From Bacteroidales bacterium Bact_23 (GTDB taxonomy: Bacteria > Bacteroidota > Bacteroidia > Bacteroidales > Lentimicrobiaceae), in the NCBI GenBank assembly GCA_001603685.1, contig LUZO01000128.1, forward strand, positions 1 to 20,646: DNA of 20,646 nt, in the 5' to 3' direction. A program made the translations under genes and the position numbers. Below, piece by piece: positions 1-8,430 of the stretch (positions are counted from its first letter, which is position 1; every line of letters starts with the position of its first letter). Under the pieces are notes generated by a model. That model saw only the letters and a list, made by a program, of their open reading frames with translations. It ran no database searches and was not told where the DNA came from.

Positions 1-249
1 ATGGAACACTGATTACACGGATTTGACGGATAATCACAGATAAATAACTCAGTTACAATTAATTAAAATTATAAATGGCAAAGTTCTCAACGAAGTTAAT
101 TCAGGGAACAGAGAATCGTTTGGTGGGCTAAAGTCCGGGTGATGTCGTTTGCATTTTGTGAATGGGCTAAAGCCCATTCTTATTGAATTACCTCCGGATG
201 AATAAATAATACCGGTGGTTAAAATATCCAATTAATTCCGCAGTATGAT
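1..249. repeat. Dispersed-repeat-like intergenic stretch with two hairpins
   Basis: No credible gene is present in this stretch downstream of hutU. Bases 160-179 form a near-perfect palindrome (GAATGGGCT, AA, AGCCCATTC). A related half, GGGCTAAAGTCC, lies at about 125-136, so the core GGGCTAAAG occurs twice. A second hairpin pairs 190-197 with 212-219 with one mismatch. The first 45 bases repeat short GATT/ACGG/CACAG words. From memory, GGGCTAAAGCCC hairpins and such GATTACACGG-like strings recur between genes of Bacteroidota, resembling REP-like non-coding repeats. That resemblance is recalled and was not searched. Copy number cannot be judged from this window. Confidence 0.45.
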
Positions 250-289
250 AAAAAAAAACAGCCGGTACTGAAAAATCCAGTCCGGCTGT
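250..289 (-). terminator. Rho-independent terminator of hutU
   Basis: Read on the minus strand, ACAGCCGG (289-282) pairs with CCGGCTGT (265-258), and CAGT/ACTG extends the stem after a one-base bulge. The loop is about seven bases, and eight to nine U follow from the A run at 250-258. It lies about 20 bases past the hutU stop, the expected place for the end of that transcript. The plus-strand reading lacks a good U tract, so it acts mainly for hutU. Confidence 0.75.
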
Positions 290-310
290 ATTATTCAGAA
301 TGTCAATTTA

Positions 311-2317
311 TCAAAACATTGCGTTGATGAGAGCGTCATCGGCAAAACTGGGAAGGGTAACTTTCAGCCGTGGTTCGGCTTCCATTGCCCGTTTAATGGC
401 AAAGATGGCGCCTTCGTTTCTTGCCCATGATCTGCGGCTGATGCCGTTGTTCACATCCCAGTGCAGCATGGAGCGCAGCCTGCGGTCGCTGTCGGCACTT
501 CCGTCGAGCAGCATACCAAAACCACCGTTGATTACTTCGCCCCAGCCAACGCCGCCTCCGTTGTGCAGCGACACCCAGGTAGCCCCGCGGAATGAATCGC
601 CGATCACATTATGCACGGCCATATCGGCGGTAAAGCTGCTTCCGTCGTAAATATTTGAGGTTTCACGGAAAGGTGAATCGGTGCCGGAGACATCGTGATG
701 GTCGCGGCCCAGCACTACCGGAGCCGAGAGTCGTCCATCGGCAATGGCTTTGTTAAAAGCGGCAGCTATTTTTGTTCTTCCTTCGCAATCGGCATACAAT
801 ATCCTGGCCTGTGAGCCAACCACCAGCTTATTTTCCTTCGCACCTTTAATCCACTGAATGTTATCTTTCATCTGCTGACTGATTTCATCCGGTGCCGTCG
901 AAGCGATTTCTTCAAGAACCTGCATGGCAATATGGTCGCTGGTATCGAGATCTTCCGGCTTTCCTGAAGTACAAACCCAACGGAAAGGCCCGAATCCGTA
1001 GTCGAAGCACATTGGCCCCATAATATCCTGAACATAAGAGGGATATTTGAAGCTGCCGTCGGTTTTAAAAATATCGGCTCCTGCCCTGCCCGATTCAAGC
1101 AGGAATGCATTTCCGTAGTCGAAGAAGTACATTCCCCTGCCGCTGAGGGTATTCACCGCAGCAACGTGGCGCCTCAGGGTTTCCTGTACTCTTTTTCTGA
1201 ACTCCTCAGGCTGGTGTGCCATCATCTCATTCGACTCCTCGTAGGATAATCCTACGGGATAATAACCGCCGGCCCACGGATTATGCAACGATGTCTGGTC
1301 AGAACCAAGATCAACATGAATATCGCGCTCAGCCAGCCTCTCCCACAAATCAACGATATTGCCCAGATAGGCAATGGAATGTGCCTTCTTTTCTTCTCGA
1401 TAGCGGATGGCCAGATCAATGGCATGATCCACATTGTCGGTAATTTCATCCACCCAGCCCTGGCTGTGCCGCTTGTGTGCGGCATGCGGATTGATTTCGG
1501 CACATATGGTAACTACTCCGGCAATATTTCCGGCTTTTGGCTGAGCACCGCTCATTCCGCCAAGCCCGGAAGTTACAAAGAGCTTTCCTCCGGTATCTTC
1601 ACCCTGTTCCGATATCTTTCGGCTGGCATTCAGAACGGTGATGGTGGTTCCGTGCACGATGCCCTGGGGCCCGATATACATATACGATCCCGCCGTCATC
1701 TGTCCGTACTGCGACACCCCCAGTGCATTGAAGCGTTCCCAGTCGTCCGGCTTCGAGTAGTTGGGGATGACCATACCGTTGGTTACCACTACCCTGGGCG
1801 CATCTTTATGCGATGGGTAGAGCCCCATCGGATGGCCGGAATACATTACCAATGTTTGCTCATCGGTCATTTCCGACAGATATTGCATGGTTAGCAAATA
1901 TTGCGCCCAGTTCTGGAACACCGCACCATTGCCGCCGTAGGTAATCAGTTCGTGGGGATGCTGAGCCACGGCCGGGTCGAGGTTGTTCTGAATCATAAGC
2001 ATAATTCCGGCCGCCTGCTTCGATTTTGCCGGATATTCCTCAATCGGACGGGCATACATCTCATAATCAGGGCGGAACCTGTACATATAGATGCGTCCGT
2101 ATTTTCTGAGTTCTTCGGCAAATTCAGGCGCCAGTGTCTTGTGATGCACCGGATCGAAATAACGCAGTGCATTGTGCAGGGCAAGCTTTTTCTCCTCAAC
2201 GGTAAGAATATCCTTACGAACGGGCGCATGGCTTACACTGTTATCAATCGGTTTGGGTTCAGGGAGCAATGCAGGGATTCCGTTGCGAATTGCCTGCTGA
2301 AATTCTGAAAGTTGCAT
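311..2317 (-). CDS. hutU: Urocanate hydratase (urocanase), long form
   Basis: Urocanase adds water to urocanate to give 4-imidazolone-5-propionate, the second step of histidine breakdown in the cytoplasm, using a tightly bound NAD+. The 668-residue protein aligns by eye with the family along its length. The glycine-rich NAD-binding segment GLGGMSGAQ is at residues 251-259, and long conserved stretches such as TYGGNGAVFQNW (about 127-138) and the SLHNGGGVGWGE region near the C-terminus are present. It is longer than the roughly 555 residues of proteobacterial HutU and close to the roughly 670-residue form of animals and Bacteroidota. The ATG at 2317 gives MQLSEFQQ, with a candidate -7 box 46-53 bases upstream. 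No other hut gene (hutH, hutI, ftcD or hutG) is in the window, so the rest of the pathway must lie elsewhere. The gene ends in a strong terminator and appears monocistronic. Confidence 0.95.
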   Translation of the reverse strand: MQLSEFQQAIRNGIPALLPEPKPIDNSVSHAPVRKDILTVEEKKLALHNALRYFDPVHHKTLAPEFAEELRKYGRIYMYRFRPDYEMYARPIEEYPAKSKQAAGIMLMIQNNLDPAVAQHPHELITYGGNGAVFQNWAQYLLTMQYLSEMTDEQTLVMYSGHPMGLYPSHKDAPRVVVTNGMVIPNYSKPDDWERFNALGVSQYGQMTAGSYMYIGPQGIVHGTTITVLNASRKISEQGEDTGGKLFVTSGLGGMSGAQPKAGNIAGVVTICAEINPHAAHKRHSQGWVDEITDNVDHAIDLAIRYREEKKAHSIAYLGNIVDLWERLAERDIHVDLGSDQTSLHNPWAGGYYPVGLSYEESNEMMAHQPEEFRKRVQETLRRHVAAVNTLSGRGMYFFDYGNAFLLESGRAGADIFKTDGSFKYPSYVQDIMGPMCFDYGFGPFRWVCTSGKPEDLDTSDHIAMQVLEEIASTAPDEISQQMKDNIQWIKGAKENKLVVGSQARILYADCEGRTKIAAAFNKAIADGRLSAPVVLGRDHHDVSGTDSPFRETSNIYDGSSFTADMAVHNVIGDSFRGATWVSLHNGGGVGWGEVINGGFGMLLDGSADSDRRLRSMLHWDVNNGISRRSWARNEGAIFAIKRAMEAEPRLKVTLPSFADDALINAMF

Positions 2318-2619
2318 AATATATTATGTATGTCTGTGAAAATCGCCTGACAAATGGTGCAACAAAGGTAATAAGGATTTTGTAAACGGGGAAGCCGAAA
2401 ATAACCGGATTCAGATACCCCTTTTCAGGAATGCCGGTCTGATTCATATTCACAAAAAAATGCCCCGAAAAATACCCGGAGGCAGCAATCAATTTTTGTA
2501 ATATTGTAGTCCTGCAGGAGAAATTGCGGTTTACAAAGCTGTCCGGTTTTGGAAACAGCGACTATTTTCTGCACTTAAAATTCTGATTTACCTGTTTTTA
2601 CACAACACGACATCCTGCA
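2318..2619. other. Divergent intergenic region between hutU and decarboxylase 1
   Basis: These 302 bases separate two divergently transcribed units and hold no credible gene. On the minus strand the box TACCTTTG (2370-2363) is a good hutU promoter. For the plus-strand decarboxylase only a weak candidate is seen, TAATATTG at 2499-2506, one mismatch from TAnnTTTG, which would give a leader of roughly 105 bases. No convincing riboswitch or terminator was found by eye. Confidence 0.6.
2363..2370 (-). promoter_or_regulatory. Candidate -7 promoter box of hutU
   Basis: On the minus strand this reads TACCTTTG, a full match to the Bacteroidota -7 consensus TAnnTTTG. It would give a transcript leader of about 40 bases before the hutU ATG. 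No clean -33 TTTG at the usual spacing was found, so strength is uncertain. Confidence 0.5.
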
Positions 2620-4062
2620 ATGAACCCACTGCTACACCGTGCATTCGACGCCGGGGAGTTCCGTCGCGAAGGGCATAAGCTCATCGATCTGCTTGCCGAT
2701 TACCTCAACGACAGTATGGCTGCCGCGCCAATGCCGGTGCTTCCTCCATCGGAGCCTGAGGCGATGGCCGCTTTCTGGAAAAATGAACTCAAAAAGGAGG
2801 GATTCAACCTCCAGGAGTTTTACAAAACCATTATAGATCAGTCCATTCATATCCACCATCCCCGGTATATGGGGCATCAGGTGGTACCTCCTTCGCCGGT
2901 GGCTGCACTTACGGAGCTGATTGAGGCTCTGCTGAACAACGGCATGGCGGTTTACGAAATGGGGCCGGCTTCGTCGGCCATTGAAAGGGCGGTAACCGAC
3001 TGGCTGGCGCGGCAAATCGGGATGCCGGAAACCGCCGAAGGGATACTGACTTCCGGCGGATCAGCCGGAAACCTTACCGGCTTGTTGGCAGCCCGCCAGG
3101 CCATGTGCAGCTACAATGTCTGGAAAGAGGGCCATCTGGACGGCGCACCGCTGGCGCTGATGGTATCGGAAGAGGCGCATTACAGTGTGGCCCGTGCCGC
3201 CCACATCATGGGCTGGGGTGAGAAGGGAGTGGTGAAAATTCCGGTGAACAGCCGCATGCAGGTGGACACCTCACGGCTTGGCGAAACCCTTGCCAAAGCC
3301 AGGGCCGACGGCCTGAATGTGATTGCACTGGCAGGCAACGCCTGTTCCACCTCAACCGGTACCTACGACCCGCTGGACATTATGGCCGATTTTGCCGAAG
3401 AAAACGGCCTCTGGTTCCACATCGACGGGGCGCATGGCGGAGCTGCGGCCATGACGGATAAATACAGCCACCTGACCCGCGGCATTGAGCGTGCCGATTC
3501 GGTGGTGATCGATTTTCACAAGATGATGCTGACCCCGGCGCTTACCACCGCCGTGCTGTTCAAAAACGGAAAACATGCTTCGGAGACTTTCGCCCAGAAA
3601 GCAGAGTATCTGCTGGGAAGCGGAATCTCAAAACCCTGGTACGACAGCGCCGGCCGCGCCCTGGAATGCACCAAGAAAATGATGGGCGTAAAGGTGTTTG
3701 CGCTGATTAAATTATTCGGCGAACAGGTTTTCAGGGATTACATTACCACCACCTACGACCTGGGGCAGGAGTTTGCGGAACTGATTACCGGAACTGCAGG
3801 ATTTGAGCTGGCCGTTCCGCCGGATGGCAACATCGTCTGTTTCAGATTCGTACCCGAAAACTTCACCGGCGACCTGAATGAACTTACCGCCGCCATTCGC
3901 CGCAAAATCCTTGAAGAGGCCGGATTTTACATCGTTCAGACCCAGGTTAGCAGCGATACCTACCTTCGCGTCAGCCTGATGAATCCCCTGACTACCGCCG
4001 GAGAGCTGAAATTGTTGCTGGAAACCGTCCGGTCAACCGCTAACCGGATAATAAACCGATAA
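2620..4062 (+). CDS. Group II PLP-dependent amino acid decarboxylase (first of tandem pair)
   Basis: Cytoplasmic fold-type I PLP enzyme of the group II decarboxylase family (aromatic amino acid, glutamate, diaminobutyrate and cysteine sulfinate decarboxylases); 480 residues, the usual length. Visible active-site features in order: TSGGSAGNL phosphate-binding loop near residues 143-151; His187 in EEAHYS, expected to stack on the PLP ring; Asp269 in HIDGAHGG, expected to contact the pyridine nitrogen; Lys301 in DFHKMML, the Schiff-base lysine; and Tyr330 in AEYLLG, at the position of the catalytic-loop tyrosine of decarboxylases. The AHGG and HKMML segments differ from the AYGG and HKWM of the downstream paralogue, so the two probably prefer different substrates. 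The substrate cannot be named from sequence. The stop is four bases before the next start, so the two are almost certainly co-transcribed. Confidence 0.9.
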   Translation: MNPLLHRAFDAGEFRREGHKLIDLLADYLNDSMAAAPMPVLPPSEPEAMAAFWKNELKKEGFNLQEFYKTIIDQSIHIHHPRYMGHQVVPPSPVAALTELIEALLNNGMAVYEMGPASSAIERAVTDWLARQIGMPETAEGILTSGGSAGNLTGLLAARQAMCSYNVWKEGHLDGAPLALMVSEEAHYSVARAAHIMGWGEKGVVKIPVNSRMQVDTSRLGETLAKARADGLNVIALAGNACSTSTGTYDPLDIMADFAEENGLWFHIDGAHGGAAAMTDKYSHLTRGIERADSVVIDFHKMMLTPALTTAVLFKNGKHASETFAQKAEYLLGSGISKPWYDSAGRALECTKKMMGVKVFALIKLFGEQVFRDYITTTYDLGQEFAELITGTAGFELAVPPDGNIVCFRFVPENFTGDLNELTAAIRRKILEEAGFYIVQTQVSSDTYLRVSLMNPLTTAGELKLLLETVRSTANRIINR

Positions 4063-4066
4063 ACTT

Positions 4067-5491
4067 ATGGATAGCAAAGAGTTCAGGGCTGAAGCCCGTA
4101 AAATGGCAGACCGCATTGCCGACTATTTTGAAGAGATTGAAAAATATCCCGTAAAATCTCGGGTGCAGCCGGGCGAAACCGGTGCGCAACTGCCCGGTCA
4201 GCCGCCCGCTACGGCTGAGGGGATGGCCGAAATCATGGCCGATTTTGAACGCATCATCATGCCGGGGGTTACCCACTGGCAGCATCCTTCATTCTTTGCC
4301 TATTTCCCGGCCAACACCAGCTATCCCAGTCTGCTTGCAGAGATGCTTACGGCGGCACTCGGCCTGCAGTGCATGATATGGGAAACCTCACCCGCCGCCG
4401 CAGAGCTGGAAGAGAAGGTGATGAACTGGCTGAAGCAGATGTGCGGGCTGCCCGAAAACTGGACCGGAGTGATTCAGGATACCGCTTCGGCCTCGACGCT
4501 GGCTGCCCTGCTGACCGCCCGCGAGAGGGCTACCGGTTTCAGTACCAATGAGCATGGCATTTCGGGCAGCGAAAAACTGAGGGTTTACTGCTCATCGGAA
4601 ACTCACTCTTCGGTTGAAAAGGCCGCCAAAATTGCCGGCATCGGCCGCAGAAATGTAGTGAAGATTCCGGTAAACGAAGTTTGCGCCATGGATGCGGCAG
4701 CACTGGAAGAAGCCATCACCGTCGATCTGAATGCAGGCTTTACGCCGGTTTGCGTGGTAGCCACCATAGGGACGACCGGCACAACCGCCGTTGACCCGCT
4801 TCCCGAAATTGGAAGCATCTGCCGGAAACACAATATCTGGTTTCATGTGGATGCAGCCTACGGCGGCACTGCGCTGGTGCTGCCCGAAATGCGGCACCAC
4901 GCACGGGGCCTCGAACTTGCCGACAGCTATGTGTTCAATCCCCACAAATGGATGTTCACCAACTTCGATTGTTCCGCCTATTTCGTAAGGGATCCGGAAC
5001 TGCTCATCCGCACATTCGAAATACTTCCCGAATACCTGAAAACCTCCACCCGCGGGCTGGTAAACGACTATCGCGACTGGGGCGTGGCACTCGGAAGGAG
5101 ATTCAGGGCGCTGAAGCTATGGTTCGTCATCCGCAACTTCGGGGTTGAGGGTATCCGCGAAAAGGTAAGAAAGCACATAGAACTGGCTCACTGGCTGGAA
5201 GAGGAGATAAGAAAAAGGGATGATTTTGAACTGCTGGCGCCGGTGAACTTCAGCACCGTATGTTTCCGCTACCTGCCCGAAGGCATAACCGGCGAAGAAG
5301 AGATCAACCACCTCAACCAGAAGCTGCTGCAATCGCTGAACGCCTCCGGAAAGCTTTACATGACGCACACCAAAGTGGGCGGGAAATACACCCTGCGCAT
5401 GGTTATTGCGCAGACCAATGTTGAAAAAAGGCATGTGGAGGAAGCCTGGGAAAGAATCAGAAAAGAGGCTGAATCCATTTTAACGAATTAA
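4067..5491 (+). CDS. Aromatic-L-amino-acid decarboxylase-like PLP enzyme (second of pair)
   Basis: Group II PLP decarboxylase of 474 residues, closer than its upstream neighbour to classical aromatic-L-amino-acid (DOPA/tyrosine/tryptophan) decarboxylases. It shows the substrate-site stretch HWQHPSFFAYFPA near residue 66, His180 in ETHSSVEKAA, Asp262 in FHVDAAYGG, Lys294 in NPHKWMFTNFDCSA, and the segment LGRRFRALKLWFV. Tyr323 in PEYLK matches the flexible-loop tyrosine (human DDC Tyr332) whose replacement by Phe marks aldehyde synthases, so decarboxylation to an amine is the likely reaction. The substrate is probably aromatic (Tyr, Phe, Trp), by family inference only. It follows the first decarboxylase by four bases. 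Sequence divergence between the two suggests an old duplication or separate origins. No amino acid/amine antiporter gene lies nearby. Confidence 0.9.
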   Translation: MDSKEFRAEARKMADRIADYFEEIEKYPVKSRVQPGETGAQLPGQPPATAEGMAEIMADFERIIMPGVTHWQHPSFFAYFPANTSYPSLLAEMLTAALGLQCMIWETSPAAAELEEKVMNWLKQMCGLPENWTGVIQDTASASTLAALLTARERATGFSTNEHGISGSEKLRVYCSSETHSSVEKAAKIAGIGRRNVVKIPVNEVCAMDAAALEEAITVDLNAGFTPVCVVATIGTTGTTAVDPLPEIGSICRKHNIWFHVDAAYGGTALVLPEMRHHARGLELADSYVFNPHKWMFTNFDCSAYFVRDPELLIRTFEILPEYLKTSTRGLVNDYRDWGVALGRRFRALKLWFVIRNFGVEGIREKVRKHIELAHWLEEEIRKRDDFELLAPVNFSTVCFRYLPEGITGEEEINHLNQKLLQSLNASGKLYMTHTKVGGKYTLRMVIAQTNVEKRHVEEAWERIRKEAESILTN

Positions 5492-5587
5492 AATTCAGGA
5501 ATTTTCATAAATGATAAAATATCAGTCATTCCCGAACTTAAATCCGGCTACAACTGTTTATTCTGAAATCAAAAGCATCATTGTGAG

Positions 5588-6193
5588 ATGAGAGAACACT
5601 GGGATGAACGATATGCTTCGCCGGCCTATGTTTACGGAACGCAGCCCAACCGCTGGCTTGCCGGCAAATTAAACGGATTGCCGGCCGGCAGTATTCTGTT
5701 TCCGGCCGAAGGCGAGGGGCGAAATGCCGTTTATGCAGCGCGTCTCGGATGGAATGTGTACGCTTTTGACCAAAGCAGCGAAGGCCGGAAAAAAGCACTG
5801 AAGCTTGCAACCGAACAGAGGGTTTGCATCAGTTACCAGCTCGGAGACCTGGCAAATCACCTGCCTTCCGGCGGGCCATTCGATGTAATCGCCCTGATAT
5901 TCGTACATATACATGAAAACCAGAGAAGACAGATTCACCGCCGGCTTATCAGTCTGCTAAAACCCGATGGTTACCTGATTGTGGAAGCTTTTACCAAAAA
6001 ACAAATATACAATAACAGCGGCGGGCCAAAATCGCCGGCCATGCTGTACGACAGAGAGGCAATCAGGCAGGATTTCAGTGAACTGGACTTCATCGAATTC
6101 GGCGAAGAGGTGGTTACCCTTAACGAAGGGCCGTTCCACCGCGGCGATGCCAATGTCATCAGGCTGTTTGCCCGAAAGCTGAAAAAACACTAA
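5588..6193 (+). CDS. Class I SAM-dependent methyltransferase (TehB-like)
   Basis: A 201-residue cytoplasmic protein with a Rossmann-type methyltransferase fold. It opens with HWDERYASPAYVYGTQPN, common in small TehB/thiopurine-like methyltransferases. Motif I is at residues 39-48 (PAEGEGRNAV), the acidic residue ending strand 2 is Asp61 in YAFDQS, the post-II acidic loop is GDLANHLP near 86-93, and motif IV/post-III is FDVIALIFVHI with LKPDGYLIVEAF downstream. Families like this methylate small thiols, metalloids or other small molecules; the substrate is not predictable here. It lies 96 bases after the decarboxylase pair with no terminator between, so read-through is possible. Confidence 0.8.
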   Translation: MREHWDERYASPAYVYGTQPNRWLAGKLNGLPAGSILFPAEGEGRNAVYAARLGWNVYAFDQSSEGRKKALKLATEQRVCISYQLGDLANHLPSGGPFDVIALIFVHIHENQRRQIHRRLISLLKPDGYLIVEAFTKKQIYNNSGGPKSPAMLYDREAIRQDFSELDFIEFGEEVVTLNEGPFHRGDANVIRLFARKLKKH

Positions 6194-6258
6194 ACTGCAA
6201 CCCTCCGTAACATTTTGCCTCAGAAATCGTATAAATAGAGTATAAGCCTGGCCTGATC

Positions 6259-6945
6259 ATGACCGATGTTTTTGTCATTCCGTTAATTTCCGATACAGAT
6301 TTCGAGGCACTTTCTTCTTCGCTTAACCGTCTGGTTCCCTATGAGATCAGGGAGAAGGCCGGCCGTTTTGCGCGTATCCGCGATTCGCAGCGAAGCCTGG
6401 TCGGCGAAGTTGCCATGCGGTTTCTGCTCGGTCAGGCTACCGGAAATGATTATGCCGGCAGGAGTTTCCCTTCAGGAGAGAAAGGGAAACCGGCCCCCTG
6501 GGGAATTGACGGCATCTTCCTGAATATGAGCCATTCGGGCGACTGGGTAGCGGTTGCACTGTCGCCCCTGCCGGTTGGAGTGGATGTAGAGATGATGCGA
6601 AAAGTGCCGGAAGGAGTGGCCTACCGTTTCTTCTCGCCGGCTGAGAAAAAGTGGCTTCAACAAGCAAGGGATGAAGATGAAAAGGCGCATATCTTCTTCA
6701 CACTCTGGACGCTGAAGGAGAGTTTCCTGAAAGCCACGGGAAAGGGACTTACCAAAAGCCTCTCCTCATTTACTGTTGTTCAGCAGCGCAATGGCGGTTT
6801 CCGCCTTACCGACGACCCGGAAGCGGAAGGCTATTTTCTGAAGAACCTGCCATTTGAGCAGGGCTATAAACTTTCGGTCTGCAGCCGGGAGCCTGAATTC
6901 TGCAATGAAGTAAAAATCCTGAAAATCACAGATTTAATACCATGA
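6259..6945 (+). CDS. Sfp-type 4'-phosphopantetheinyl transferase
   Basis: Transfers the 4'-phosphopantetheine arm of CoA onto a serine of a carrier protein, activating acyl-, aryl- or peptidyl-carrier domains. The 228-residue length and two-subdomain layout fit the Sfp/Gsp group rather than the short AcpS type. Key motifs: NMSHSG at 89-94 with the conserved histidine, GVDVE at 107-111 (Asp109 and Glu111 should bind Mg2+), and WTLKESFLKATGKG at 150-163 (Glu154 and Lys158). The stop overlaps the start of the patatin-like gene by four bases (ATGA), so translation is probably coupled. No fatty acid, polyketide, aryl polyene or nonribosomal peptide gene is nearby, so the carrier protein is encoded elsewhere. 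Confidence 0.9.
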   Translation: MTDVFVIPLISDTDFEALSSSLNRLVPYEIREKAGRFARIRDSQRSLVGEVAMRFLLGQATGNDYAGRSFPSGEKGKPAPWGIDGIFLNMSHSGDWVAVALSPLPVGVDVEMMRKVPEGVAYRFFSPAEKKWLQQARDEDEKAHIFFTLWTLKESFLKATGKGLTKSLSSFTVVQQRNGGFRLTDDPEAEGYFLKNLPFEQGYKLSVCSREPEFCNEVKILKITDLIP

Positions 6946-7829
6946 AAAAGATATCCCGCAATGTTTCACTGGTTTTATCGAGCGGCGGGGCAAGGGGTCT
7001 GACGCACATCGGCGCCATTGATGCCCTGCTGAAACGGGGATATAACATCACCGCCGTTGCCGGCAGTTCCATGGGTTCCATTGTGGGCGGCATGTACGCC
7101 AGCGGCAACCTGGAACGCTTCCGCGAGTTTATGTGCAGCCTCTCGCGCTTCGACATCATCAGGCTTTCCGACCTGGTGGTGGGTAAATCGGGCATTATCA
7201 AAGGCGAAAAGGTATTCGGAACCCTACGGGATTTCGTCGGCGAGGTAAATATCGAAGACCTTCCGCTTCCCCTTGCAGTGGTCGCAGCCGACCTGGTAAA
7301 CCACTCCGAAGTAGTCATCACGGAAGGCGATCTGCTTACCGCCATCAGGGCTTCCAGCGCCATCCCAAGCATCCTCACCCCGGTAAATCTGAATGGCACC
7401 CTGCTGGTTGACGGAGGCGTGGTAAATCCCCTTCCGATAGAACGGGTTCATCTGCCCAAAGGCAATATTGTGGTTGCCGTAAATGTGAATGCACCCAGAA
7501 ACGAAAGCTACAAACCGCAAAAGAACACCTCCGACAGCGCCATCAGCAAAACCAGGAAACTGATCAACGCGAAATGGAACAGCATGACGGGCGGCCATCC
7601 GAAAAGAAATAAAGCCAGCGGCATCTTCGATATTGTAACCCACTCATTCGAACTGATGCAGCACCAGCTGACCAACTACGCCCTGCAGCATCAGAGCCCC
7701 GAAATTTTGCTGAACCTGCCGGTTAACCTGGCCGACACATTCGATTTCCACCGTTCGAAGGAGCTGATTGAACTGGGATTTACGGAGATGGAGAAGGTAC
7801 TGGATGGTTACGAAAAAAATGGAAAATAA
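6942..7829 (+). CDS. Patatin-like phospholipase / serine acyl hydrolase
   Basis: A 295-residue patatin-fold hydrolase with a Ser-Asp dyad. The oxyanion loop is SSGGARGL at 13-20, the nucleophile elbow is GSSMG at 41-45 with Ser43, and the catalytic aspartate is Asp157 in the DGGVVNPLP motif. There is no signal peptide or clear membrane segment, so it is expected in the cytoplasm or at the inner membrane. The family (RssA/YchK-like) cleaves acyl esters of lipids; the substrate is unknown. The first ATG overlaps the PPTase stop, and the protein starts MKKISRNVSLVLSSGG, which puts the first strand at the expected place. The gene ends 10 bases from the convergent sigma factor gene with no room for a terminator. 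Confidence 0.9.
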   Translation: MKKISRNVSLVLSSGGARGLTHIGAIDALLKRGYNITAVAGSSMGSIVGGMYASGNLERFREFMCSLSRFDIIRLSDLVVGKSGIIKGEKVFGTLRDFVGEVNIEDLPLPLAVVAADLVNHSEVVITEGDLLTAIRASSAIPSILTPVNLNGTLLVDGGVVNPLPIERVHLPKGNIVVAVNVNAPRNESYKPQKNTSDSAISKTRKLINAKWNSMTGGHPKRNKASGIFDIVTHSFELMQHQLTNYALQHQSPEILLNLPVNLADTFDFHRSKELIELGFTEMEKVLDGYEKNGK

Positions 7830-7839
7830 CCGCAATTCC

Positions 7840-8430
7840 CTATAATTCGCGTGAGCCTGAGAGTATCTGATAGAGCAGATCCCTTGCGCGGAACAGCTGT
7901 GCCTTGACCGTACCAATCGGCAGCTCAAGCTTTTCGGCAATCTCTTCGTACGAAAGCTCATCGAAATACCTGAGTTCTATGAGCATACGGTAATGCGGCT
8001 TCAGCTTTTCAATGGTTTCGCGCATCAGATTGAGACGCTGCTCCCGGATGAAACTCTCTTCCGGATCGGGCGTTTCGTCGGCAACCTCGGTTTGCATCTG
8101 CTGCTTGCCGACGCCATCCCGTTCATAAGGGTTGTTTTTCTGCCTTCGCTGAAAATCAATGCAATGGTTCAGGGCAATCCGAAAAAGCCAGGTACTGAAG
8201 GCATAATCCGGCGAAAAGCGGTGCAGGTTGCGGAATGCCTTACCAAATGTTTCTATGGTCAGATCTTCGGCAATCAGCGAATCATTCACCCTGTTGAGCA
8301 AAAAATGGTAAACCTGGTCCTCGTACAGGGCCATCAGGCCGGCATACGCCTTCTGATCGCCCTCCCTGGCGCGTATAACCAGTGCATAATCCCGTTCTGC
8401 GGCTTCTCCTGTTTTGCTTTTATTTACCAT
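7840..8430 (-). CDS. ECF-type RNA polymerase sigma factor
   Basis: A 196-residue sigma-70 family protein with only regions 2 and 4, the extracytoplasmic-function layout. Region 2 covers about residues 27-97, with AEDLTIETFGKAF and FSTWLFRIALNHCIDFQRR. An acidic linker (about 110-130) follows, and region 4 covers 135-186 with the helix-turn-helix LSYEEIAEKLELPIGTVK. The ATG overlaps the end of the upstream glycosyltransferase by seven bases (ATGGTAA), so both are read from one transcript. Downstream is the convergent patatin gene, so no anti-sigma gene sits next to it. Control must come from elsewhere or from transcription of the operon itself. Targets are not predictable. Confidence 0.93.
   Translation of the reverse strand: MVNKSKTGEAAERDYALVIRAREGDQKAYAGLMALYEDQVYHFLLNRVNDSLIAEDLTIETFGKAFRNLHRFSPDYAFSTWLFRIALNHCIDFQRRQKNNPYERDGVGKQQMQTEVADETPDPEESFIREQRLNLMRETIEKLKPHYRMLIELRYFDELSYEEIAEKLELPIGTVKAQLFRARDLLYQILSGSREL

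Noticed and set aside
49..231. A 60-codon minus-strand frame (ends in MGFSPFTKCKRHHPDFSPP-type sequence).
   Set aside because: It is a translation of the hairpin repeat and shows no domain; such frames are typical artefacts over this kind of repeat.
1283..1894. A long plus-strand frame of 203 codons inside hutU.
   Set aside because: It lies wholly antisense to a certain urocanase gene, and its protein matches nothing recognisable.
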